NCBI RefSeq assembly: GCF_007971385.1 | Contig: NZ_CP042434.1 | Coordinates: forward strand, 5,456,001 to 5,520,000 | Length of the DNA: 64,000 nucleotides | Origin: Arachidicoccus ginsenosidivorans | Lineage (GTDB): Bacteria > Bacteroidota > Bacteroidia > Chitinophagales > Chitinophagaceae | Direction of reading: 5' to 3' | In this document: piece after piece, positions 50,902 to 61,255 of the stretch | Numbering within the stretch: the first letter of the stretch is position 1 | Layout of the letters: every line of letters begins with the position of its first letter | Position numbers and translations under genes: made by a program | The notes under the pieces: model-generated | What the model saw: only the letters and a program-made list of their open reading frames with translations | Told to the model about the DNA's origin: nothing | Databases searched by the model: none

Positions 50902-52037
50902 TCAGATCCGCTGGTCCAAATCAACTCCTAAAATGAAAGAATAAAAATCAAAAGTTTCACGAATTACTTGAGATAAAGATAATTCATTAATCATTTTTTG
51001 TCGCGAATTAACTCCCATCGAAAGTCTAAGCTTGTCATTTTTTAATAAATTCGATAATTGGATAGATAAAGAATTAATGTCTTTCGATGGAACTAAAAAA
51101 CCATTATAGCCATTTTCAACACATTCCCGACATCCAGGAACATCCGTCGTAATTATTGGCCGACCAACTGCCATTGCTTCTATTAGAGACTTTGGTAGTC
51201 CCTCTCTATATGAGGGAAGACAAACAATATCAGACTCAATTAAAGAATCAACAACATTCTCTTCAAATCGACGCCAAATAATATAATCAGGAACCAAAAA
51301 ACTATTTAACTCTTTAATGCTAATAGAAGCAGGATTTTCAAAATCTACATCACCCATAGCAACAAAATTAACTTTATTCACCCATTCGTCTTGTAATTTC
51401 TTTGCAGCTTCAAAATATTCAACAATTCCTTTGTCTTTTAATAACCTGCCTAAAAATAAAACAGTCAACTTTCCATTGAGACTAGGATCATTATACGGAA
51501 ACAAATTTTCATCAACTCCGGCCCCTTTAATAATCCGATAATCATTGTCGATCAAAAATCCAAAATATTTAAATAAAGATAAATCATCAGGATTTTGAAA
51601 TATAAAATTTACTTTTCTTTTAAATGCAAACTTCATCAATTTTAATATAATTTTTTGAGTAAACCCTGCTCTCCCATCAATAAAATTATACCCTAAACCA
51701 CTAATTGCATTAACGATTTTCACCGTAGATAATCCTCTAGCAGCAATAGTTCCATAAATGACTGGCTTAATAGTAACATTATGAATCAAATCGGGCTGAA
51801 ACTTTAAAATACTGCGTCTTATCCTTCTAATTAAGTTCAATTCTTTTAACAAATTGGTGCCCGACCTATCAAAATTAATATTTAAAGGTATTAAGCCTAA
51901 ATCTCTCAACATATTAAATCGACCAGTATCTTTGGTCAATATATATACCTCATGCCCACAGTTTTTAATCTTCAAAGCCAGATTCAAACGATGAGAAATA
52001 AAAAATTATCTACGTTTACAATAAACATTATTCTCAT
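50902..52037 (-). CDS. Glycosyltransferase family 4, frame broken at 52000-52005
   Basis: The N-terminus MRIMFIVNVDNF (ATG at 52037) is joined to FISHRLNLALKIKNCGHEVY if the A6 run at 52000-52005 (T on the minus strand) had seven. The joined protein is about 378 aa. The donor domain has TVLFLGRLLKDKGIVEYF, PSYREGLPKSLIEAMAVGRP with the E-x7-E motif and NGYNGFLVPSKD. The segment AISGLGYNF resembles GT4 enzymes that transfer HexNAc onto lipid-linked oligosaccharides. It is the last gene of the second polysaccharide cluster. Confidence 0.82.
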
Positions 52038-52103
52038 TACAAAATAATTAAAAAAGATAAAAACTAATTAAAAATACATTCTAAATTACAAAACATTAGA
52101 AAA

Positions 52104-53253
52104 TTAATCATTCTTAATAAAATTGACTCGACTTTTATATTTTTTGAAAATATTTTGGTTAGCAGAAAATGGAAAATCATTCAACGTCTTATTAGTATAT
52201 ACTTTAGGAGAAATAATTTGCACAATAGGACCAAGATCATAATTCCATTGAAATTTGATCGGTAATCGATTATCCTTCCAAACTGGATTTAATAACTTAA
52301 TATACCCTCCCAAAGGTATAAATTCAGATTTAAATTATAACCCCCTAAATAAAATCCACATTCAGAAAAATCATCTAAATGATTATCAATTTCAACTCCT
52401 ACAGACTTAAATTTAGTACTTTGCAACTTAGATAAACCAATTGAAATACCATACCCTTTATTGTTATAAGTATAAGGATTAATAATTCTTAAATTTTCAA
52501 TCCTACAATTAATATTATTCGGTTCAATATCAATTCCACACATTGGAGCAACACCATTAGTATTTGAAATAATAGGATGATCAATAATAACTGCGTTACC
52601 ACTAATTACTGAAATCCCATTTCTACGATTATTATTCAAATACGCACTTTTAATTAAAACATTATTCGTTTTCAAAATATTACCATCCGAAATATATATT
52701 CCATCTCCCCAAGAATTAGCAATTTCGGGATAGAAATATTAATATTCTGCCCTCCTTTGATCATAATACCCATTCCCCATTCTCCTTTTTTTCCTGTATG
52801 TGTTGTTTTATCTCCAATTAAATTCGGAAAATAAATACTTATATTTTTGCTATCAATAACGTTAAAAATAGCAAATAGTTCTTTCGAATTCCCTTTCATT
52901 AAAATCTTAGAATTAGAAGCAAATACAATTTTAGAATTGCTACTTATATATAACCCTTTAGAATTGATTAAAATTGGGAAATCAGGAAATATTACCTCAT
53001 TAAAATGATCAAGTCCCTTTTGTAAATAAACAGTATAATCAACCGTTCCAGATTTAACATAATTTTTTGGCAATAAGTCAGTCAAATTCTTATAATTTTT
53101 TAAATCTTTAAAAATTACTTTAGAAAACTCACTTCTATCATTTTTAAATTTAAGAACACTAGCCACAGGTGGCATCTTATAATTCCATACTGTTTGTGAA
53201 TATGTCAAGTTGACAAAATAAAAATAAAATAAAATAAACAAATAAAGTTTCAT
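52104..53253 (-). CDS. Secreted right-handed beta-helix protein, two frame breaks
   Basis: Signal peptide LYLFILFYFYFVNLTYSQ, then repeated short strands typical of pectate-lyase-like beta helices: INSKGLYISSNSKIVFASNS, ISIPKIANSWGDGIYISDGN, NGISVISGNAVIIDHPIISN, NCRIENLRIINPYTYNN. The breaks lie at 52723-52725 (one T short on the plus strand) and 52312-52314 (one A short). The joined protein is about 380 aa. Such folds bind or cleave polysaccharides; no catalytic residues can be assigned. The start overlaps the stop of the preceding glycosyltransferase by 4 bases. Possibly a lyase or a modifier of the cluster's polymer. Confidence 0.68.
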
Positions 53254-54333
53254 TTTGAAATATTTAAATAAAGATATTTGTAATTATCAATACACAAATC
53301 CAAACTGTAAGATTCAGCTTTCATTAAGCAATTATTAATTGTTTCATTAATAAAAAATCTGTCCTCTAATAATTTATGAAATATCATAGCCAAGTTTATA
53401 TAGTCCTTCGATTTAAAAAGTACTCCTCCACCTTCTACTATATCTCTCAAACCTGGAACATCCGAAGCTACAAATGGACTCCCACTTGCCATTCCCTCAA
53501 TAGAAGAAAGAGAAAGCCCTTCATAAAAACTAGATAATACAACTATATCTACACTTTTCAAAATCCGAAAAATATCGTCCCTAATTCCCAAAAATAAATT
53601 CTATCATCTAAATTTAATTCTTTACTTAACCTTTTACATTCAATAACATTAGGCCCATCTCCAACAAAAATTAGCTTAACATTAATTGGTAATTCTCTCA
53701 AAGCCTTAATTACCGTCTCTTGATCTTTAGGATAACGAAAACTAGATACTTGCAAAATATATTTAGATTTAAGGTCATTAATAATCCCTAAATCTTCTAA
53801 ATCAATAGGATTCGACGCTTTAATTTTAGCAAGATCCACACCATTGTGAATAACATACAACTTAACATGTGAATTTGATAAATGTATAGTTAATTTATCC
53901 AAAACCAATTGAGAAATACAAACAATGCAATCAAATTGATTATATACAATTCTATCAACAAACCTTGTTAAAAAATATTTTCTGCGCTTATTATAAGTAC
54001 TATGTTCTGTATATATCATTCTAGTTTTCGTCCTAAACAATAACTTAACAATTGCAACTATGTACAAAGACGGAAAGAGATGTACATGAACAATATCAGC
54101 ATAACTTAAAGCTTTAAATAATCGATAAACACTATCAAAAATTTTAAAAAACCTTTAAAAAAATAAAAAACTTCAATATTAGCCGCTTTCAATTCATCTA
54201 ACAAATAGGATGAATTTGATTTAAGCAAGAAAACACGAACCTCAAATTTCTTATTCATTCCCAAAATTAAATCTAAGGTCAATTTTTCTGCACCACCAAC
54301 TTCCAAAGAATTAATCACATATAATATTCTCAT
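53250..54333 (-). CDS. Glycosyltransferase family 4, two frame breaks
   Basis: Starts RILYVINSLEVGGAEKLTLD, the GT-B glycine loop. The frames join as FLKIFDSVYRLFKALSYADI (one base added in the run at 54142-54145) and as DDRIYFLGIRDDIFRILKSV (one added at 53590-53594). The donor domain has YILQVSSFRYPKDQETVIKA, VKLIFVGDGPN and SSFYEGLSLSSIEGMASGSP with the E-x7-E motif. About 361 aa joined. Its start overlaps the stop of the upstream glycosyltransferase gene by 4 bases. Confidence 0.82.
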
Positions 54334-55394
54334 TTTTTCAAAAATAAATTTTGATATTTAGATACAATATTTTTACCAGAATATCTATTAAATGCATCAT
54401 CACTAATTGTCCGAGAGTCAAAATTAGCCGAAAATAAAGCCTCCTTTACTTTGGATATAAATTCAATTTTATTAGTAACTAAAAATCCATTAAATCCGTC
54501 TCTCAAAATTTCTCTCGTTCCACCAGGTGCATCAAAAGCAACAGCTGGGACACCTAAAGAAATAGCCTCTAATAATGCATTTGGAAAACCTTCTACAAAG
54601 GATCCTTGTAAAAACAAATCCGAATCCTTCAATAGTGAATATGTATCATCAATAAAATTAACAAATTCTACTTTCTCTTCAAGCTTATAATTATAGATCA
54701 ATTGGCGAAGATTTTCTTCAAGTGGCCCAGTTCCAACAATCGTATATTTAAAATCAAAATCAAAATGGCTAATAATCTCCAGAAGTCTATCGTAACCTTT
54801 TTCTTTACTTAACCTGCCCACAGTAATTAGATGTCTAACTTCACCTTTAGGAGGATTATATCGAATTCTAATCTTTGTAATAGGATTGCTAATTAAAACC
54901 AATGATTCCTCTCTAACCCTCATTATATTTAACAAATCCAATTTCATATCAAATGATTGGCAAATAATAAAATCAAGTTTATTATAAAAAAAGGAAACAG
55001 CTTTGTTTAATAACTTTTCTTTAAAAGACCGATGCATTATAAGTTGTGAAGAAATACTCGCTTCTCTTGCAATAAACTTGCACTTCCTAAAAGTAAAAAT
55101 TGAAAACAATCCATTCAAAATATTCAACTGAACAATTGATGTAAATATTGTATCACTTCTAAATCTCTTAATCAACTTTAAAATAGGAATTATACTTGAA
55201 AAAGTACTTTTTTTCCCGAGATGTACACATTTAATCGAATCATCTATTTTAAAATCATAAGAATTTTCTTTTTCAATTACAATTAAAAAAACGTCAAAAA
55301 GTCTTTGATCCAAATTATTTACCACAAAAGAGACTACTCTTTCAGCACCACCACGCCTTAAAGAAGGAAGTATAAAAGTTATTTTATGTTTCAT
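54330..55394 (-). CDS. Glycosyltransferase family 4
   Basis: 354 aa, intact. KITFILPSLRRGGAERVVSF at the start, LITVGRLSKEKGYDRLLEII, YTIVGTGPLEENLRQL, and GSFVEGFPNALLEAISLGVP with the E-x7-E pair, then RDGFNGFLV. The order of parts and length are standard for GT4 enzymes such as those adding GalNAc or GlcNAc, but donor identity cannot be read. It lies just after the polymerase gene. Confidence 0.87.
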   Translation of the reverse strand: MKHKITFILPSLRRGGAERVVSFVVNNLDQRLFDVFLIVIEKENSYDFKIDDSIKCVHLGKKSTFSSIIPILKLIKRFRSDTIFTSIVQLNILNGLFSIFTFRKCKFIAREASISSQLIMHRSFKEKLLNKAVSFFYNKLDFIICQSFDMKLDLLNIMRVREESLVLISNPITKIRIRYNPPKGEVRHLITVGRLSKEKGYDRLLEIISHFDFDFKYTIVGTGPLEENLRQLIYNYKLEEKVEFVNFIDDTYSLLKDSDLFLQGSFVEGFPNALLEAISLGVPAVAFDAPGGTREILRDGFNGFLVTNKIEFISKVKEALFSANFDSRTISDDAFNRYSGKNIVSKYQNLFLKK

Positions 55395-55448
55395 ATTATT
55401 TTATAGGCAACATGTCCTTGTAACTATATGTATGATTTAAAATTCCAA

Positions 55449-56596
55449 TTAAAGAAATATTATCAAGATGAAAGAACCCATAAATAAACTATCTGTTAAG
55501 AGCCGCAACACATCATATAGAGGATCTAATACTAGTAAAATAATAAACAAATTTCTCCAATAAACGTTATCAAAATAAAATGAATCGTCAATCAATAAAT
55601 AGATAAAAACAAATTTCAATAATAACTTAAATCTTATAGCAACCTCAGGAAAAACAATGACTGCAATTACTGGGAGACAAAACAAGAAAAAAGATTTAAT
55701 TAACAATTTATTTTTTCGTTCTTTATTAAAAGTAGCATAAACATAAACAAAACTCATATAAAACCAAGTATCCATTAAATAACGCGCAATTATAGTAAAA
55801 CTTGTAATCGACTTCCCCATTCCAATTTCTGTACTAGAATATGAATCGATTTTATTATTATAAATTTCGGAAGAGGTATCAATTCCTTTAAAAATATCTT
55901 GAATAAAAGAACTAGGTATCACTGTGCTAACAACGGCCAATAATATAAATAAGAATATCAAAACTTTTCTATTTATAATATTTCCAAAAGAAAAATAGGC
56001 AAATAAAGCGCACAACTAAAATGGGTAAAAATACCTAAAACAAACAAAAAATAGGCCAAGGCCTTCCTCTTATGCATGCTAAGATAATAATATCCCAACA
56101 AAACAAATGAAAGTCCTACTGTATTTCGTACCGCAGAAAAAATAAAAACATACGATAATGATAATACAACCAGTATAAAAGAAGAAAAATATTTAGACTT
56201 ACTAATTTTTCGATTTCCAATAATTTTATCGAATAAGAATAGCGGAACATAAACATTAAAAAATCCCAAATAAAAGGAGAAATTGAAATTTTATGTTCAA
56301 AAAAGCAAAAATATAAATCAAAACATAAAACAAAAAATCGCTCCTATTAGAAAGGTATCCAAAAACAAAACCATCAATATCTAAATTCTTAAAATCGTCA
56401 TATAATAAATATCTTCTAGCAGCATCTTGCGATAAATCTGGTAAATATAAATAACAAAATACTCCAAATAATAATGAAAATAAAAGAATAGAGCCCCTTC
56501 GCCTATCGTATACGTCCTTCAAAATAAAAGGTATCGACAATAGCGGAGAAAGTACAAAAACAAACCAGCCGGGGCTAAAACTTATTTTCTATTCAT
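55449..56596 (-). CDS. EpsG/Wzy-type polysaccharide polymerase, three frame breaks
   Basis: The three hydrophobic segments (56256-56540, 55973-56269, 55449-56015) are consecutive parts of one membrane protein of about 380 aa. The start is an ATG at 56596 (MNRKISFSPGWFVFVLSPLL when one A is added to the run at 56585-56588); the other joins lie near 56272-56275 and 55991-55995. Marks of the EpsG family are PDLSQDAARRYLLYDDF near residue 45 and SYVFIFSAVRNTVGLSFVLLG in the middle. It would polymerise the repeat units flipped by the Wzx encoded at 59783. The ATG lies inside the end of the acyltransferase gene. Confidence 0.72.
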
Positions 56597-57617
56597 ATTT
56601 TTTTAAATAATTAAATCTTGCCATAAATGCCGACAAGCCCACAAGACTATTTTTAAGTTTTGAAACAAATAAACCTTCAAAATATTTTGTAATTATCCAA
56701 GCCAAAATAATTGAAATTACAAAGGGTATTATTACTAAAATATAAACATTATTAATATTGAAATATTTATTTAAATAGAAAATAATTGACAGTCCAATAA
56801 CCTGATGCAACAAATATAACGGATAGGAAATATATCCTAAAAAACAAATTATTTTCCATTTAGAAAGAAAATCATTTTTCTTTTATTACTAAATAAAATA
56901 GAAAAAAATAAAAAACAGTAATAAAAGACTCTGATTCACTTTTAAAATTACACATTGAAGCAAACACAAAAATAAAACAAAAAAATAAGATTTGGCATTT
57001 TCCCTCTTCCACAACTTAAAAAAGCATATTCCTGAAATAAATAAATAACCATAATCTACTATTAAAATGGTATTTAAAAACGTGAACCTAAAAAAGAAAT
57101 GAATTAAAAAATTTAAAATAACCCAAACAAATAACAAAATTTAATATTCTTAATTTTATTAGAAACAAGTATGAAATAAATAATGCAATAAAATACAAGT
57201 TCAGGAAATAAAGACCAATATACTCCATCAACCAATCTGACATGAAATAAAGACGGAATCATTGTAAAATTAATCAAAAACTCAACAAATGTACGCTTAA
57301 AAGGTTCAATATTTAAACTTGAAGAAAAATAAAACTAATAATTAAACATAACCAAAAAGTTGGGAACAATCGAATAAATCGCTTAAAAACAAAATCCCCT
57401 CCATTCTTAACCTTTTCAACAGTCATAAAATAACAAATCCACTAATAATAAAAAACAATTGTACACCATATTTACCTACATCGAATTCGATTGATTTCAT
57501 CAAATCAGATTGGAACACTTTATCGAACTGAAATGTATAATGAAAAATAACAACCATACTAGCCGCTAGTCCTCTTAGCGCATCTAATTCAATAAGACGT
57601 TTTTTGGGATTTTGCAT
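56589..57617 (-). CDS. Membrane acyltransferase (acyltransferase 3 family), several frame breaks
   Basis: The start KKRLIELDALRGLAASMVVI with FHYTF and the motif VDGVYWSLFPELVFY (near 57200-57240) are the signatures of OafA/acyltransferase 3 enzymes; the end has ICFLGYISYPLYLLHQVIGL and LAWIITKYFEGLF. The reading frame changes near 57427, 57312, 57136, 56890 and 56880, each explained by one missing base in an A/T run. The joined length of about 345 aa fits the family. It most likely O-acetylates a sugar of the repeat unit. Confidence 0.75.
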
Positions 57618-57636
57618 TATTCAAACCAAATTAAAG

Positions 57637-58653
57637 TTAAATATTAATCAAATTTTCTATCATCCAAAATTGTGGATTAAATTTGGAATTATACCATTTA
57701 AGAGAACTATCCCAATAACCATCACAACTATCATACGAATAAGGTGAAAATCCAAAACTAATTTCAATTATTAATGGTTGATTATCTTCGTCAAAAACGA
57801 AATCAAATGCACAACATTGAACATCAAGTTTACTTGTTGTTTCAAACGCAACCTTTATTGCATTAATATCTATTAAGGAATGGTCGTAAATAATTTTACC
57901 ACTTCCAGAAGCCCTAAAATCGCCATCTCTAGTCAACCTTTTTAATCCAAAACATTTATCCCCAATAACAACAATTCTAATATCAAAATTATTATTTTTA
58001 ATAAAATCTTGAAAATAAATATATCCTTTCTGTCTAGGACCCATTTTATTTAACAGATTCGGAACAATTAATTCTTTAAGACGAAAAACAATTCGACCAA
58101 AATTTTTAAGCGATTTATCTTTATTAAATTTAATAAGTGCATCCTTTATCCTTGATTTTAAATTTTTTGAAGTAAAACCTTTGCCAAAAGCAATCTTAAT
58201 TAAATTATTTGCTTCCCTTCGCGACTCAACTAATTTCACATTTACGGAACCAGCGCCACCTCTCAATTTAAATACCTTAGGAAAGATTGTACTATTAACC
58301 CAACTTTTAGCTGAATCTTTTGTATAAAATACATATGATCTAATCAATGGAACCCCCAAGGCTTCTAGCAAATACTTTTGGCCTACTTTATCATCAAAAT
58401 GCCAACAGGTTTTAACATTAGGAAATACTTTGACACCATTTTGTTCCAAACTCTGAATCAATTGTCGAGCAAAAAGTAGATCCCTGTAATCCGTGTGTGT
58501 CCAATGCCATAAAAAATAATCAAAATCCTCCAATTCTTTAATAATATTCGACGAATAAGCGTCAATAATTACAAATTCAATATTATGAGCAATACAATAC
58601 TCGATCCACCTATCGCTAAAACTACCAATATTATGGTGAATTGCAATTTTCAT
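57637..58653 (-). CDS. ATP-grasp family ligase
   Basis: 338 aa, intact. The ATP-grasp core is visible: FPKVFKLRGGAGSVNVKLVE (nucleotide loop), QDFIKNNNFDIRIVVIGDKC (RimK-like), and VQCCAFDFVFDEDNQPLIIE with the metal-binding E and N-x-N-like end EISFGFSPYSYD. The N-terminal domain starts KIAIHHNIGSFSDRWIEYCI. ATP-grasp enzymes join a carboxylate to an amine or thiol. Its position between the acyltransferase and the CapA-like gene (2 bases from each) suggests that the polymer carries an amide-linked amino acid or peptide. The substrate is unknown. Confidence 0.82.
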   Translation of the reverse strand: MKIAIHHNIGSFSDRWIEYCIAHNIEFVIIDAYSSNIIKELEDFDYFLWHWTHTDYRDLLFARQLIQSLEQNGVKVFPNVKTCWHFDDKVGQKYLLEALGVPLIRSYVFYTKDSAKSWVNSTIFPKVFKLRGGAGSVNVKLVESRREANNLIKIAFGKGFTSKNLKSRIKDALIKFNKDKSLKNFGRIVFRLKELIVPNLLNKMGPRQKGYIYFQDFIKNNNFDIRIVVIGDKCFGLKRLTRDGDFRASGSGKIIYDHSLIDINAIKVAFETTSKLDVQCCAFDFVFDEDNQPLIIEISFGFSPYSYDSCDGYWDSSLKWYNSKFNPQFWMIENLINI

Positions 58654-58655
58654 AA

Positions 58656-59786
58656 TTAATGCTTTTTTAAAATTTCCAATAAAACATCTCTGTGACTTTC
58701 ACATCGAATTAAATTTTTCAATAACAATCTCTTCATTTTACCAATTCCAATTTTAATCTTAAATTTATTCTTCAACGAATATAAAAATGGATTATAAGGC
58801 ATAACCAAAAAATCCGTATATAACCTAGTTTTAGATTTAACAAAACAAAGCCATTTTTGTTTAAGCAATACAGTATCCTTAATAACATTATTCAATTCAG
58901 TCAATTTTAAATTAAAGTTAGCCAACTCTGTATCATCTAATAATTTTATAATAGCTGCTTTATCACATTGATTGAAAGGAATAATCTCAAAATCAAAAGA
59001 TTTATCATTTTTTATTCCTACTTTAAGAGAATAACCATAATTCCATTCTTGTTCACGCTTATTTGCATTATCGAACAAAAAATTGCCAATACCATAAAAT
59101 ATCATACCATTGCAATACTTTTCAAATCCACTAAAGCAATGCTGATGATGACAAACAATTAAATCTACTCCTTGTTCAATAAAAAATCTACAATTATCAA
59201 CCATTCTCGGATTAGGATATTCAAAATATTCATTCCCTCCATGAAAAATTAGTATTAAAAAATCAGCCTTATCTTTAGCCTCATTGATCAACCTCGTATT
59301 ACGAATTAAATCTAAACCATTGGCTCCAACTTTGCCACCTTCCACAGTCGAAAACTCATTTTCACATATATTAATAATACCCAGTTTAAATCCATTTTTT
59401 TCAAAATAAAAAATATTTTCCGGACATTGGACCCCTGCTCCTACAAATTCAATATTATGATTTTCGCACATATTAATTGTATCCTGTAGTCCATCTATAC
59501 CGTAATCTAAAATATGATTATTAGCAAGAGTCACCAAATTAAATCTATTCTTCAATAAATTGATTGCACTTAATGGTGCTTTCAATAATGGACCTGTTTT
59601 TACTATCGATTTATTAGATTCCGTTAATGGACATTCTAAATTTACAATGTTCAAATCATTACCAATCAAAAATGGATCAATTTGAGCAAATACAATATTT
59701 GCAAGAGATTCAAAATCATCTGCCTTAAGCAGTCTACCATTAGGAACAAGATCCCCTGAAATAGTCAAGTTGATTACATTATTCAT
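58656..59786 (-). CDS. CapA-like capsule/polysaccharide protein (PGA_cap family)
   Basis: 376 aa. Metallophosphatase-fold signature motifs in order: NLTISGDLVPNGR, NIVNLECPLTE, LVTLANNHILDYG, ILIFHGGNEYFEYPNP, VDLIVCHHQH and FYGIGNFLFDN. CapA is known from poly-gamma-glutamate capsule synthesis, and homologues occur in many surface-polymer loci. No signal peptide is visible. The stop overlaps nothing, but its start overlaps the flippase stop by 4 bases. With the ATP-grasp gene it forms a pair that I would expect to work on a peptide- or amino-acid-decorated polymer. Confidence 0.85.
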   Translation of the reverse strand: MNNVINLTISGDLVPNGRLLKADDFESLANIVFAQIDPFLIGNDLNIVNLECPLTESNKSIVKTGPLLKAPLSAINLLKNRFNLVTLANNHILDYGIDGLQDTINMCENHNIEFVGAGVQCPENIFYFEKNGFKLGIINICENEFSTVEGGKVGANGLDLIRNTRLINEAKDKADFLILIFHGGNEYFEYPNPRMVDNCRFFIEQGVDLIVCHHQHCFSGFEKYCNGMIFYGIGNFLFDNANKREQEWNYGYSLKVGIKNDKSFDFEIIPFNQCDKAAIIKLLDDTELANFNLKLTELNNVIKDTVLLKQKWLCFVKSKTRLYTDFLVMPYNPFLYSLKNKFKIKIGIGKMKRLLLKNLIRCESHRDVLLEILKKH

Positions 59787-61240
59787 TTCTTATTTTTTAT
59801 AAAAGATTTTATTTGTATTACACAATATTCAAGGCTCTTATTTTTAAAAATATAACATAAAATAAAATAAATAATTAAAAAACTCAAACTATTTACTATA
59901 ATTCCTAAAATTAAATATCTAACACTTAAATAATCTAAACCATACTGAACAATGAAATACGCAATAATACAATATAAAAATGGTGGAAGTATAGACTTAA
60001 ATAATTTCAAAAGTGATAAATTAATTAAGCGACAACAAAATACCGAATTCACAAAAGAAAACAATAATAAACTAAAAATTGCCCCAATTATAATTGCCCA
60101 CATATTCCTATACGCAACTACAAGGCCTATCACCATAATCAAAGAAATAGTTTTTTTAATTACTTCGGCTTTAAAGTGTAAATCACTTCTACCTTTCGAA
60201 AGCAGAATACTCATAGAAAATAAACTAAATGGATAAAAAATATACCCTAATGAAAGAAATTTAAAATAAGGAGCAGATTGCGCCCATTTATCAGTCAATA
60301 CAACACGAAACAACATTTGGCTATTTAAGGAGAGTATAAACATAATCGGACAAGTAATGAAAAAAGTTAGCATAGAAAATTTTAGAAATAATTGCCTAAC
60401 TTTTATTAAGTCTTCATTAATTGATGTAAATAGAGGGAATGTGACCTTTGATAACGCAGCCGAAAAATTTGAAACAGGGAAATAACTAATACTATTCGCC
60501 TGCTGATAATACCCCAATTGTGTTATTGTAAAATATTTACCGATAATAAGTGGGTAGATATTTAAATAAATATTAGTAATTAAACTTGATAATGTCAATT
60601 TATAACCAAAATGAAAGTGAAATTTAAACCTTTCAAATTTAAACGCACTCAAATTAGGTCTCCAATTGGACCAAAACCAATGCAAAAGCATAAAAACGGA
60701 AGTCCTTATAAGGTAAAGATAAACTAAGCTCCAGACGCCATATCCAAATTCAGCTAAAACGACTCCTACAATACCACCAATAATTATGGCAGGTAATTCC
60801 ATCAACATTTGTAATTTAAAATTTAATTCAACAGTCAATTTCGTCGTTTGGACAGCAACAAGAGCCTGGATAATAAATCCCAAGGTATAGATTCTTATTA
60901 TCGATTTTAAAATGTTTTGATGATAGAATTTCGCAACCAGCGGTGAGATGCAAAATACAATTATATAAATAGCAACGCTAAAGGCCAAATTCATTATAAA
61001 TACAGTTGAATAATCCGACTGCGTCGGTGATTTCGTCCTAATTAATGAAGAAGTCATCCCGCCATCTAAAAGAGAATTGCCAACAGCAATAAAAACCTGC
61101 AACAAGGCAATAATGCCAAACATTTCGGGCACCAATATCCTTGCTAATACAATTTGAATTAAAAAATTAATTGCTTGAACACTGACTTGTTGTCCAAATG
61201 TCCAAGCAATTCCATTAATAGCTTTCTTTTTTAAGCTCAC
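59783..61240 (-). CDS. wzx: Oligosaccharide flippase (Wzx/WzxC type)
   Basis: 485 aa with about 12-14 hydrophobic helices. The start KKKAINGIAWTFGQQVSVQA, then IVLARILVPEMFGIIALLQV, is typical for WzxC-like flippases of the MOP superfamily. It would move the lipid-linked repeat unit of the second cluster across the inner membrane. The frame is intact. A different flippase serves the first cluster (18407-19951). Confidence 0.88.
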   Translation of the reverse strand: MSLKKKAINGIAWTFGQQVSVQAINFLIQIVLARILVPEMFGIIALLQVFIAVGNSLLDGGMTSSLIRTKSPTQSDYSTVFIMNLAFSVAIYIIVFCISPLVAKFYHQNILKSIIRIYTLGFIIQALVAVQTTKLTVELNFKLQMLMELPAIIIGGIVGVVLAEFGYGVWSLVYLYLIRTSVFMLLHWFWSNWRPNLSAFKFERFKFHFHFGYKLTLSSLITNIYLNIYPLIIGKYFTITQLGYYQQANSISYFPVSNFSAALSKVTFPLFTSINEDLIKVRQLFLKFSMLTFFITCPIMFILSLNSQMLFRVVLTDKWAQSAPYFKFLSLGYIFYPFSLFSMSILLSKGRSDLHFKAEVIKKTISLIMVIGLVVAYRNMWAIIIGAIFSLLLFSFVNSVFCCRLINLSLLKLFKSILPPFLYCIIAYFIVQYGLDYLSVRYLILGIIVNSLSFLIIYFILCYIFKNKSLEYCVIQIKSFIKNKK

Positions 61241-61255
61241 AATATAAATTTAAAA

